From Pholis gunnellus (Eukaryota > Chordata > Actinopteri > Perciformes > Pholidae), in NCBI GenBank assembly GCA_910591455.2, contig OU342808.1, positions 3,688,607-3,752,606 on the forward strand: a DNA stretch of 64,000 bases, written 5' to 3'. A program made the position numbers and the translations under genes. Positions 23,572 through 37,000 of the stretch are shown here, one piece after another. Position 1 is the first letter of the stretch. Each line of letters starts with the position of its first letter. The notes under the pieces are model-generated. The model was not told the DNA's origin. It worked only from the letters and a program-made list of their open reading frames with translations, and did no database searches.

Positions 23572-26500
23572 GGCACACAGCTTTCATTCTATGAGGAGAC
23601 TTAAAAAGTGAATAAGACACAGTGACTCAGGGCTCTCGGGGTTTGGGCAACCGTGACTCATACATTGAATGTGGACGTTGTGAATCGGTTGGTTAGGTTT
23701 AGGTAACACAACACACAAAAAAGAGCACGGTTTGCATTCAAATGTAACAACTTAAGATAACCAAAAAACGCCCGACAAGCTTAACAACGTTAAAGCATAA
23801 ACTCAACCTTTATTTTTGGTCCTGTGTGTGTTCGATCCATCCACCGAAGCTTTGGGACATAAAGTGGAATCTGTGTTAAGACGTTCACAACACTCACAAC
23901 TTTGTACAATTCATGTCATCGTTTCATCCCTCTATGGTAGAGACAACTGAGGACTGTGTGGTCCAGTAGGACCATGTACACTTTACATAGACCACAATGT
24001 AATGCAGACCATGTGGACTTAAGACAGTTGGGCAGAAAGTGTAAAAGCTCTTCTAGCTGAGTAGGATAGTTTAGTTTTTTAGTAGTGTGTGTGGCTGAAG
24101 GCCTAAAACGGAGGTCATCTGAGTTAAAAAGGTGGCCAATGGGTGGAGTCACCCTCTATAATAACATCCCACTGGATGGAAATGAAGAAACAGACAGACA
24201 AAAAAGAGAAAACAGTGTTTGGAGATACAGAACCAACAAGTATGTCTTGTATGAAAATACAACAGGAAACACAGCAAGAATGAGCTGAAAATGACAGCGG
24301 CCAGAGCCATCAACACAGACGCTGCCTGTCCCTCCAGTCAATCTGAGGTTTCTTAAACGGCACACTGCATATTTAGTACACAAGGATAAACAAACTGGTA
24401 TTTCAAAGAGACTTTAGTGTGGGAGCTGGCGGTGTAGCCGACTGACAGAGAGTGTCCTGTTAGTGGACAGGGGAGAGGTGGCACCGCTACACAGCGCTGC
24501 CTGTGATTCAGAGGGGAATGTTATCACAGCAAGGCCGTAAACAGAAAACGTTCCAGGGCTCCCCGACAGGAACTGGGACACAAACACATAAAGCTCACTG
24601 AGTCTGAGGCTGCTGGAAAAGCAATATACAGTAAATGGAAATGAAGTCACTTCTTGAAATGACAGCACAGAAGGGATTGTATGTGTGAGTAAGAAACTCT
24701 ACCTTGATGTTGCTCACTGCTAAATTTGGCACCTTCAGCAAACGAGCAAGATCATTAGTTTGCTCAGCAGCTAGCGGCCGGTGCTAACACCCAATGGCAA
24801 CTGTCCTGTGTTACTGGAGTCTAAAATGAGTGTTTGTGCTAATATTCAACTGGGAATGAGGTCATTGATTCAAAGAACTCTTTCTTGAAACATCTTCAGG
24901 GGAACAAAACAAACCCAACCCGGGCAGACAACATGCTTCAACGCTGCAACGTTTGAAATCTCAACTTCTCCAGCATCTAAAAATGACAAATAAAGTTCCA
25001 TAAGAAACACATTAATGTAGCAAGAGAGCTTCATAATACAAATGACGCGAGGTCACCGGATACTTCATTTATATATATATATATATTCATATCCCACTTG
25101 TTGTGATTAGTGTGTTGGTCCTTCGCCTCTTGATGTCACATGACTTGTTAAGATGGTGTAAGTCATTGCAGCTACCTTATTACCACACAGGACATTGCTT
25201 TTTAACAACAAAAACCCAAATGATACTCACTGACAACGTTGTACTGTATTTATCTGCTACTATGGTATGTATAATGAAACATGCTAAGGCAGATTTTCAA
25301 AGTCGTTAATGCCAGCGCCCCACAGATAGCATTAGTTTAGTTTAAGATCAGTTTGTTACTGCAGGACGTCACTCTGATCAACACGAACATCAGTTAAGCA
25401 CCAACACATCCACTGCTGCCAGGACAGACTGTGATTGTACAGTCTTCAATGTGTTTTTTATATGAACATATACAGTTTATATATTTGTTTTTCTTTTCAA
25501 CTTACAGAACACGTACTTGTTTTTAGACCTCTTGTTCTTATCTTAATGTTGATCATTGTTGATTTCTGTATATATATATATATTTACATATTATTTTTTC
25601 ATATACTTGTGTAAATAACAGTCCTGTCTGTTCTGTACCTTTATCTGTCCAGCTCTGTGTTTTGTTATTTCTACATCCTGCCAGAACATCCAGAGAGATG
25701 ACGTTAGATTCCTTGTATGTGCAATAAAGCTGATTCTGATGTCATGGTTGCACAGAACTTGTCTCCCTTTGTTCATCGGTCGTGGATGAAATCCTTCTCC
25801 TGCTGTCTTTGTTCCACAGTGGTCCAGTTGTTATGATCCCATGAGCCTCAGTGGCTCTACAGCGACACCTACTGCTCGACAGAAATGACAGCACCATGTG
25901 ATACGACAGGAAGCAAAGTCTCACATCTAGCTGAGGAGCTTTCTCATCAGGTAGCACTCATTTGAATATATTAGGCATGTTCATGGACTTGCTTACAGTC
26001 AGCCTTCTTCACAAATATCAGAGGTGAGACTGGGCGGACTTAAAGGCTCTGCATCTGCCAAACATCTGATGTTTCACAAAAAAAAAAGAGATAAATCACA
26101 GAAATATGTTGTATTTTAAAAGAAAAAAACAATTCTGAGAATGTTCTTGGCACACAAAGTGATTTGATTTAGTTATGTGTGCTGCAAAACTCATCCCATT
26201 TAGGATCCATTTAGTCCTGCATAGTAAGCCGTAGCTCTGCTTTCTCACCTCCCAGTTTGTACATCCTCAATTCCTTTCCTTGCTCGCATCTTAGTCGTGG
26301 AGGAGGTGCAAGGAGGGAGGAGTCGAGGAGGAGGAGGGCTTTTACCGGAGCGACGAGTGTCACAGCTGCATCAGATGAGCATTACACTGTTCGTGACAAC
26401 TGATATATTTATTACTCATTCCGTTCACAACGTGGCATAATGTGACAAGAATGTTCGGATGTCACGCATTTCTTTTTGTTGATTCAACAGAAACACACAC

Positions 26501-27100
26501 ACATATATGTGTCATGCTTTATACATTTTATTTTGTTCAGCACTACTTGTTTGTATGAAAAGTACTATAGAAATAAAGAGTGACATATGAGTTAGTTTTA
26601 CATATTACGTACACATGAAATAAGAGAGCTATTGATAATAATGTGATGTCAGCAGCTGTCTGCTCTTGTAAACATGTCAGCATTAGTTGAATTGGATGTA
26701 GCCACTGTGGTGGAAAATTATCTTTTTAACCTCCCGGTGAGAAATGATCGAGATGAGAAACCTCTTAAAAAATAAAAACACATTTATTTAACAGACACTA
26801 ATAATAATTCAGCTGAATGGATAGAGCTCTTTCCCCACAGATGGTTCGGAGGTCTAACAACAATGAATAGACAAAACACATATATGCACATTATCTCGTC
26901 TCCTCTGTCTGCCGAGGCCTCCACCAAGGCCAATGCTGTCCTGCTGATTCTGAACAAAACCCCGCAGATCTCCTTCCTGCAAGCCAGCACCCCCAGCCTA
27001 TAGAAGCAACTTTAGAGTGGCAGAGCAAAAAGGAGACGGAAAATCATGAACGATGCAGAACATAGTTAACATTTCAAGATAAAGGTGCTCTTGACAGAGC
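22066..27100. other. Intergenic with microsatellites and repeat tails, no gene
   Basis: A (GA)n tract lies at 23503-23566 and short (TA)n tracts near 25068-25086 and 25570-25582. A LINE-like 3' tail (TTCCTTGTATGTGCAATAAA, then CTGATTCTGAT) lies at about 25700-25740. The minus frames at 22376-22853 lack any recognisable domain. Nothing else is supported. Confidence 0.5.
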
Positions 27101-28440
27101 ATCAGCCACAATATTTGTGGAGCCTTTAATGTGGCGAATGTCCAAACAGTAAGTTTGCAGGAACAGAAACCATCGACTCAAACCACGGTTCAGGCAACAA
27201 CAAGGAATGGATAAAAGTTATAGGGTTATTATGGTCTGTGTAGACCACCAGAGGAACACCATGAGTCAACATAGACTTCAAAATGTTGCAGTGCCCACAC
27301 AAGGGCAAGAGTCTCTTTCTCTATGACTGAATAATGTAACTGGTTAGTTCACTTTCTGAAGAGAAAAATCTCACAGGGCGTTCAATGTCATTTCCATCAT
27401 ACTGAAACAGCACAGCACCTACTGTACTCCTACATCACTTGCATCCACCCGCAACTCGAACGGACGATCCATGCAAGGTGCCACAAGGACGGGAGGTGAA
27501 CACAGGACAGTTTGAACATTTCCAAAGGCTTGTTGACATGAATCTGACCAGACGTAGGCCTACTTTGCTCTAGCTTTCAACAGATCCTTCAATGGAGCTA
27601 CTACAGTTGAGAAATTCCTACAGAAACTGCGATAGTAAACCCACCAGACCACTTGGTGGTGGGCACTGGATACTGCTCCATTGCAGTCACCTTTGCCTGT
27701 ACCGGGCCGCACCTGCCCTTGGCTTGACTACCTTCCCAAGATAGGTGCCGGTAGCATTTGCGAACTTAACACTTCGGCAAGTTGATCGTCAGGTTTGCGT
27801 CGTGCAGCCGATCAAACAGCTTCCTGATGTGGTAGAGATGCTCTTCCCATGGTATTGCTGTAGATCACGACATCATCAAGGTACACAGTCCAGACACAAG
27901 CATATTCATTAGGCGCTGAAAGGTCGCTGGTACGGTTCGCAACCCAACATTCATCACTGAATAAGAGAAAAGCCCAAAAGGAGTTCTAAAGGCAGACACC
28001 TCCCTAGCTTGTTGAGACAGTGGCATTTGCCAATATCCTTTGAGTAAATCAAATTTACTGACGAAGTGAGCTGAGCCCACCTGATCCACACAATCCTCCA
28101 TGCGCGGCAGTGGATAAGCATCTGGTCTAGTTACCCCATTTACCCTACGATAGTCTGTACAACATCAAGGGCTTTTATCCGCTTTATCCACAAGCAAACA
28201 GGGAGCGGCCCAGCTGGAAGAAGAAGGTTCGGCAATATTATTGTCGAGCATATAGTGTATTTCTTTTTCCATTACTTTGCGTTTCTGTTGTGACACCCTG
28301 TAGAAATGCTGGTGAATTGGCTGCGCGTCACCCAAGTCAATGTCATGCTCCATCAAACGTGTACGAGTTGGAACGTCACTAAACAAACACAGATAGTTGT
28401 TAATGAGAGCAGACAACTCCGTCAACTGCTGCTTTGCTAG
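27100..28440 (-). pseudogene. Decayed Ty3/Gypsy LTR-retrotransposon pol fragment
   Basis: Read on the minus strand, broken frames give successive pol pieces. The start of the reverse transcriptase is at 28165-28425 (HDIDLGDAQPIHQ, SSSWAAPCLLV). Its core is at 27865-28101 (SKFDLLKGYWQMPL, TPFGLFSYSVMNVGL). The catalytic YxDD box lies just beyond, in a different frame. RNase H pieces follow near 27440-27480 (MDRPFELRVDASDVG) and 27200-27260 (VVYTDHNNPITF). Several frameshifts and stops mean it cannot be functional. No LTRs, gag or integrase were recognised, so it is an internal fragment. Confidence 0.85.
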
Positions 28441-29200
28441 GTGCTCTCACCTTAACCCTTCACGTGTCTGGAGTTAAAAGTGTCCCTTTAGGCTGTCGGT
28501 CAGCTTTACGCAAACTGGTACAGCTCATGGTTGGCTGGTGGAGCTTTATTAGGGTTTGGAACACCCCCCGCTGGTCTCTGGCAGTCATCCCCAACATAAA
28601 ACATGCTGTATGTTTTACAACCTACTTAACAATTGATGAACGAACACATTTAACTTGATAATAAGAAGACCCTCATCAAATGATATCTCCTGTATTTAAG
28701 GATACTTAAATAATATAACATTTCAAAATTCTGAAATGTTAAAACTACTGCAGACAAAACCTATTTGACACACACACACACACCAACACGCCAAGAGAAA
28801 CAATACTGCCAAGAGCACAATTTACATGTCATTTATTTTATGGAAGGAATTTCAGGTTAGCAAAATTGTGTAAAAGTTCTATTCTTAAAGCAGCAAGCTG
28901 ATAATTAAAATAACAGGATTCCTGCTGATTCAACGGACTAATCTGCTGCAGTGCAATGTAAAAAAATTGGGATTGAAGTACATCACCAACAGAGATCACA
29001 TAATTAATGAAACATTTGTTGGGATTCCTCTGTGAATTACAGGCTTGTTATTTCAAAGTGGCCTGTCAGTCAACAGGACAGCACACACACACACCGTCTG
29101 TCTGCTCCGTCCAATCAGGTTCCTCCTCTCTGTTGGTGCTGACTGCTCCACCACACAGACCTCGCGCCTGTCTGCGTGTTGGAGGCAGACTTGTATTATG
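28441..29200 (-). other. fkbp15 3' UTR and downstream sequence
   Basis: No coding sequence. TTTATT at 28832-28837 gives a minus-strand AATAAA about 365 bases beyond the fkbp15 stop, a plausible polyadenylation signal. A (CA)n run lies near 28771-28784. Confidence 0.5.
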
Positions 29201-32200
29201 TCAGTTTAGCCAGTCCAGGTCATTATCCTCCTCATCATCACCAAAGAGAGGGGCGGGGGGGGGCCGCCCTTTCAAGCTCTGGACACAAAGGAAAGAGATG
29301 ATAACATGAATGCTGTCATACAGAACAGGCAGTCATCTTTATAAAGCAGGATGATGTCGTGATGAAACATCCCTCACTAAACACAAAGGAAAGGGAGGAG
29401 ATCCTTCCTCACCATCTCATCCTCCTCTTCCTCCTCGCTGGGTGCTGCAGGGGGTTTGGCGGGAGTTGTGATCTGGAAAAATGTCTCCTCTCCATTTTCC
29501 TCACCCATCCTCCCAGTCAGACTGAGAGAATGGCCAACAAAGGGGCGGGGTGGTACAAAGAGACAGCAAAGAGGAAAATGGGGATGAAGCAAGCGAGAAA
29601 GAGCAGTAGAGGCAGTTAGTTACTCTCTGCATGCTTTAGTAGAGATGGGCGGCACAAACATGTTACAATGAAACCTGGGCACTTGAAATGAACTTCCATT
29701 GGCCTTCAAGACTGCACCTAACGACATGGGACCAGGTCAGCAGGTCAACATGAATTCTTTTGGTTTTTGTTGAGATTCACCTGGTTCTTTGTCACATGAA
29801 TCAAACCTTTCACTCCACACTCACTAATTGATTTGCTTCGCTATCGTCTCAAAAACAAATACCTGTAACAGAGATGTTTAATGGAACAAATATTTAAAAT
29901 GTATTTCTGTATGCCTGTGGACTGGTGATGGCCGTGGCCTCTGTGTTTTCAGGTTGTCTGTCCATTCATCCATTCATTATTGTGAACGTCTTCCCTTCAA
30001 CTCAAGGATGAACTGAGTAGAATTTGGTGGTCAAAGGTCAAAAATCAGGGTTACTGTGACCTCACACAACACATTTTTGGCCATAACTCAAGAATTAATA
30101 TGCTAATTATGTCCATTTTTACACAAATGTATAATATGATAAAATAATGAAGTGATGATATTTCGGATGGAAATGGATGTGAACTGCAACCTGGCTGGTT
30201 GGCGGAGGTGGTAATGTGTTAAAAGCGGTGCTGTGGTGACTGATGCTGCTGCTTCTGATCATTCCTTTGAGATGTGTTCACGCCGGCCTCTGTGGAGCCT
30301 CAGTCAATGATCATGATGATTGTTTCAGTTGGAACAAATGTTGAGGACATTGCCCCCAGAGGTAAAGTTAGTCTCTAGTAAGAAACAAGCATCATGGTAC
30401 AACATGAACGAGAACATCTCCAGGTGCATTTTGACATTTAGAACTAGGAACGGAGAAATGTAAGGCAGTGCTCCTCAATAATAATGCACGTGCCTTATTT
30501 ACTACTGTTGATCACACAGAAATCCATCTTGTGAAGCTTCAAGTAAGGCATGTGTGTCTGGACCAGGGGTCACTAGCCTTTTAGAAACAGAGCTACTTCA
30601 AGGGCACCGAGTAGTTTGAAGGGCTACTTGTGTGACGCAAACTTCCTGAATAACAAAGTTGCACAGATCACCTTTTAATAATAATAATAAATGTGAAGAG
30701 ACTGTCTGATCACATGTCAATGTTAATTATTCCTCACAATAATTAATAACAATGATTGTGTATTTTGTTCAAAATCACACCAGTTATATTTTTGTACAAA
30801 TTATCACTTCTAACATTTTTTAGGGAATCATTAACTGTCACATCTTCACATCATGTCTGGTTTACTAACCACTGCCTTTGTAACATTGAACAAATCATGA
30901 ACTCTGTCCCATGTTTATACAAATGATCAGTTATGTAACTTTGTATCAGTTTGTATCAGTTGATACAGTTGTGTATCAACTCTTTCACTTTTTTAAATGA
31001 ATCCTATTACATTCGTACTAATCACCACATTTTGGGAAGTCTGGGTCACCTTTGCATTGCGCAATGAAGCCTTAATGCCGGCCCGTCATAGCGGGAGCCC
31101 CGTCTGTGGACACCGGGGGGGGGGGGGGGGGGGGGGGGGGCGCCTGCGTTCAAACCTCTAGTCTGGGCCTTTTCGGTCGGACTGCGTTGCCCGCCACCCA
31201 CGACCTGTTCCGAGGACTGACGGACGTGACGACGGGGTGCGCTCGCGGTGGGGGCGGCTGGGGCCGCGCGCCCGCCATTTGGAACCTGAAAACCTAGTGC
31301 GGTGCGGCGGCCTCGTCCTTTTAAAATCTACATGAATGCGTTTTTGATTAAAAAAGAACAGCAACTACAATTTGTAGACGGAGCTCCATGGGGACTAGTC
31401 CTATTTTTAGAACATGCCTTGCAGGCGACACTCGTGGTCGCTGCAGGTGACCAGGTGCCCGCAGGCACCGTGATGGCTACCTCTGGACCAATCAGCTTCC
31501 TGCTGCTAGGAGCTACTGGCAGCTGTTCATTCTAAACTACAATGGCGGCTCTTGAAGAGGTTAGCTTAGATGCTGCATTAGAGCATAAGCTCTATCAGAT
31601 CTAGAGACGACACTGAAGGCTTTTCTCCATGGAAAAGATGTGTTCGCTCTTCTCCTGACTCGCTTTGGTAAGAGTTTGATTGACAGATGTTTTATCAAAT
31701 CACCTGCCAAGTATTCTTTAAAAGCACCTGTCGTTTTCCAAACAGTTACATGACAGCTTCTCAGATGGTTCTGTGAAACAAACCATCTAGCGGGTCAGGT
31801 TAGCCATCTCCCACAAGCCCTAAAAACTGCTGTTATTCAGCCACTCTTAAAAAAGAGGAATATAGACCCCTCCCCAATGAACAACATCAAACCTCCTATG
31901 TCGATGTAGGGCCATTAATACGATGGAGCACACTGCAGCACTGAGACTGCTCCTGTTGGACTTCACTGACAGACACCGTTGTTGGCCCGGTATAATGACA
32001 TCGATGCCAGGACTCACCTTGTGTCCTCTCTTGAGCTGCTTGGTGGTGGAGGTGGGTTGGCTGGGGGTCCAAAGGCTTTCTGAGAAGCCCCATGCATTTC
32101 TTCTTCATGCTCTCCATTTCTTTCTGACACAGCTTCCTGTCCGTCCTCAGGAGGTGGACTCTCATCAGGCTCCTCATCGAGATCTACAGACTGATCGCTG

Positions 32201-33315
32201 GGTTTCTCCTCTGGAGAGATTTCAGGAGCAGAGTGTCCTGCCGTCTCCTGCTGTACTTCACAATCTGCCGCCTCTGTCGGTTTCGGTTCAGTGGCCTCTA
32301 CTGCTTCCGTCTGACTTTGCGTCTTTGACTCCATTACTGTCTCCGTCTCCTCGTCTGCTGCTACTTCCTGATCCATCTGGGTCTCACTGACTTTGTGAGA
32401 GTCTGAATCAGCCTCATCATCTTTTTCCTCCCGGACTTCTCGGTCACCATTCACATGTACATTCTGCACAGTCTCCTGTGTTTGTTTCACATCGTCACTT
32501 CCTTCCTCCTCTTCCTCCTCTTCCTCCTTACTCGGTCTCAGTGAAGCTCTGTCTGTGCCCCCCAGAAGCTGCAGGGTTACATTCTGGAATAGAAATATCC
32601 AGGTGATTGAGGAAAGGTCAAAAACACATATGCATGGCACTGGTGTTTTATATAAATATCAGACAGTAAGTATCATCCACCTCCATTATAGTGATTACAA
32701 TGATGTGTGTGTGTGTGTGTACAGTATCTGGGTATTACTGCCATCAACATGCTGCTGCCAGGCTTTTACATATTCTGAGAAGTGACCACAGCCTGTTAGA
32801 ACCTCTGGTTGTTTGAGCTTGGAGGAGTCAGGTCTTCTAAGTCTCTCCCTAAAGCTCACTTGTCCTATGTCTTATGTCTAATGTAATCATCTTGAAGATT
32901 TTCATTGAAATCAATAAGTCACTATGTGGTGATGGTCCACTGATGAAAGCCCTTGAGATGGATAGATAAAGAGTATTATGAGCTGGATGTCTGTGGCTAC
33001 ACTCCCTGTAAACTCGTTTCTGTGTAAAAGACACGAACCTTAATAGTCGTGACAATCACCCCCAGCACAGCCTGGCCACTGTAAGATTCCCCGAGGTCAA
33101 ACTCCCCTCGCAGGGAGTGAAACACTCCGTTCATCACACGCTTCACCTGCAGGCACACACAGAAATGATGAGTACTATCACACGCATGCACAGACCTTGA
33201 ACTTCAGACAGCAATACACTATATTTACTACATCATCACATCCGTAACATTATAATCCTATTCAGATTGAGTTCTGACTGTATCATAAAGGTGCTGGTTC
33301 AACTTGTACTGGTTT

Positions 33316-33379
<64 letters not shown>

Positions 33380-33463
33380 CATTTGAACCCTAAATACCGT
33401 TTTGAGAAGACATTGTTTTGAATGCAGACTTTCATTTTGCAGGAGATTTGTGGTGTTTGGCCT

Positions 33464-33519
<56 letters not shown>

Positions 33520-34029
33520 TGGATTTGTGAGTAGAGAATCTGAGAATATGAGGTATGCTGTTTGCACTTTATACTGTACATACTCACACGCAAAGATCAA
33601 AGTCCCGCCCACTATTGACTATGTAAGATATTCTACGCTGTAATGTAAGTGTAGTGAGACAGTTATCAGGTAAAACTGTCATTCTACACAATAACACCTC
33701 AAATTACCAATGAGTTTGGTCAGAATCCAAAAAGGCAGACTTCTCAGCAGGACAGAACTAGAATGTCATGTACTTCCTGTTTGTGGGCAAGGCTACAGTA
33801 GACAGCTGGGGTGGAGCTATGGGGTGTGACATAGGGTTACAGGGTGTGTGTGTGTGTGTGTGCGTGTGTTCATGGATGACTCCTCACCTCTGCTGAGGTG
33901 TCTCCTGAGCTCTCCTCCTCTGCCAGCTTCTTTTCCAGTTCAGCCACTCTTCTTTCCAGTTTCTCCCTTACAGCTAGTCCTTGCTGCTCCAAGGCTGTGT
34001 ACTTAAAGAGAACAACATGCAGTGACGGG

Positions 34030-34069
<40 letters not shown>

Positions 34070-37000
34070 AGGGAGGGAGGGGGGTGATAGTAATGAACAA
34101 ATAGCAGTTAGTTGTGGACGTCACCAAATGCATTCCCTGCCAAAGACGACCCTCTGATCTAAATAGAAGCACAGGCTGACTGACGACTAGTCTCCCATCT
34201 TACTTTTTCCTGAAGGACTTGCAGCTCTTCAGTCTCCCCGCGGTGTTGTAGCAAAGTCTGTTCTTCTAAATCTCTTGACTGCTTCAGAACCGTAAACTGT
34301 TGAGAGTGAGAGAGGCCATAAATAAGGCAATCACAACTTGTATATTCACAGTTACATATTACTGTACAACCAACTTTTTCTTGTTTAAAATTATGGTGAA
34401 TCTAAGTGAAAAACAAACTTTATATATTTGTTTTCTTTGGCATCAGCTATTTGAGCCTTTGGTACATGTATAAATACTTTTATACTTTTATGTGACCTAA
34501 CAACGGTCATTCCATTAAATGATTAGGAACCTATTTTGCCTTCATTTATTAAAGCCGATGTAATTAACATAAAACATGAATGTACTAAATCTGCTCTGTA
34601 TTATCACCTTGCCCATGATGAAAAGATAAAACAATCATACTAGAGAAATTACATTATTATTAAAAGGGTTACTCCAGCATCCCAAAGTTGCTGGACTCAG
34701 ACTTAAAAAGAAGATATCATGATAGGATTTTAGTATGGGCCTACATTTCCCATAATGTCATCTGTAGTCTAATAAAGTGACCATAATGTACAAAATTGGA
34801 CTTCCTCATTAAGTCAACAGCCAATGAGACAAACGCCCTGATGATATTGCTCATGTTTTAACATGGCTAGCTTGTCTACCTTTTCCTGTAGCTGCGTTAG
34901 CTTGTCCTGCAGAGCATCTCTGTGCTCCGTTAGCTCAGCCAGCTCTCGACTGTGCTGCTCTTTAGCAGAGGCCAACATCTGCTCACACTTCCCCTTCCAC
35001 TCCTCCTCCAGCTCCGCCTGCAGCTGAGACAACTGTGACACATACATGGTATACATTAGTAAAGCCATGACCACAATGTAGCCACTTGAGGTAAACACTT
35101 CCACAAATCGGGTTTTATTAAAGCTTTTAGAAAGAACTCGGTCTCTGCTGGAGGATCTGGGTCTGTCCACGGTGGACCGGTCTCTGCTGGAGGATCTGGG
35201 TCTGTCCACGGTGGACCGGTCTCTACTGGAGGATCTGGGTCTGTCCACGCTGGACCGGTCTCTACTGGAGGATCTGGGTCTGTCCACGCTGGACCGGTCT
35301 CTACTGCAGGATCTGGGTCTGTCCACGGTGGACCGGTCTCTGCTGGAGGATCTGGGTCTGTCCACGGTGGACCGGTCTCTACTGGAGGATCTGGGTCTGT
35401 CCACGGTGGACCGGTCTCTACTGGAGGATCTGGGTCTGTCCACGCTGGACCGGTCTCTGCTGGAGGATCTGGGTCTGTCCACGGTGGACCGGTCTCTGCT
35501 GGAGGATCTGGGTCTGTCCACGGTGGACCGGTCTCTACTGGAGGATCTGGGTCTGTCCACGCTGGACCGGTCTCTACTGGAGGATCTGGGTCTGTCCACG
35601 CTGGACCGGTCTCTACTGCAGGATCTGGGTCTGTCCACGGTGGACCGGTCTCTATTGGAGGATCTGGGTCTGTCCACGCTGGACCGGTCTCTGCTGGAGG
35701 ATCTGAGTCTGTCCACGGTGGACCGGTCTCTGCTGGAGGATCTGGGTCTGTCCACGGTGGACCGGTCTCTACTGGAGGATCTGGGTCTGTCCACGGTGGA
35801 CCGGTCTCTGCTGGAGGATCTGGGTCTGTCCACGCTGGACCGGTCTCTACTGCAGGATCTGGGTCTGTCCACGGTGGACCGGTCTCTATTGGAGGATCTG
35901 GGTCTGTCCACGCTGGACCGGTCTCTGCTGGAGGATCTGAGTCTGTCCACGGTGGACCGGTCTCTGCTGGAGGATCTGGGTCTGTCCACGGTGGACCGGT
36001 CTCTGCTGGAGGATCTGGGTCTGTCCACGGTGGACCGGTCTCTACTGGAGGATCTGGGTCTGTCCACGGTGGACCGGTCTCTGCTGGAGGATCTGGGTCT
36101 GTCCACGGTGGACCGGTCTCTACTGGAGGATCTGGGTCTGTCCACGGTGGACCGGTCTCTGCTGGAGGATCTGGGTCTGTCCACGGTGGACCGGTCTCTA
36201 CTGGAGTCTGAGCTGAAGGAGTTTCTGGTGAACCTACATGATTTCATCTGGTTTCACCAGAATCAGACCCGGTGGCTCCGATGACGAGCATTAAGAATAG
36301 CTCTATAGAAACAGACCATCTTTACTGACGGAGGTCATATAGAGGCATTGGTTTTATACTGAGACTGTTTCACAACCAGTTAAACGTTCCTCACTACAAC
36401 TTTACCTGATCCAGAACTAATTGAGGGAATTCAGAGAGATGTTATTTTAGATTTATATTCCTACAGTAGAGCCCCGTCATTGGACGCTACCTGTTCAGAT
36501 GCAGCGTTGTCAGTGCTGGTCCTGGCGTTGCGGAGTTGAGCTCGAAGGTTGTCCGCCTCCTGCTGGCTGCTCTTACGGAGCTCCTCCACCTCCTCATCCC
36601 GACGCTGACGCTCAGCCTGCCACTTGTTCTTCCTCTCTGAAAATGTCTTAAAAAGGAAGGGGAACCATCTGTTAGTCAACATTCACATAACAAAGTCGTT
36701 CACATTTCAAAAGCTCCTGCGTGAATTCTTTCTCAATCTGAACAGTTCTTAAACATATTATCCTGGTCACCATGTGGTCTTCTGTGCACTGATATGAAGT
36801 GGCTAGCCTCTGGGGAGAACCAAAGTATGACATAAGGACCTAAACATGAGGCATACTTACTCGTTCTAGGCTCTCTTTATCAGTCTTTAGGTCCTGCAGT
36901 TCCTCCTCCATGTTGACAACTCTCAGCTCCATCTCTTTGCGTCTTTGCTTCTCTGAGCGGTACTGAGTCTGAGTCCTCTCTGCTGCCTCCTTCAGCTCTG

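Noticed and set aside
31923..32390. 155-aa plus-strand frame
   Set aside because: Antisense of fkbp15 exon 27, whose coding phase and splice sites are well supported.
33283..34172. Thr/His- or Cys/Val-rich frames
   Set aside because: Readings of (TG)n/(CA)n microsatellites in fkbp15 introns.
34814..36284. 477-aa and 370-aa frames as stand-alone genes
   Set aside because: Both are products of a 39-bp tandem repeat without stops. There is no start context, domain or splice support for an independent gene.
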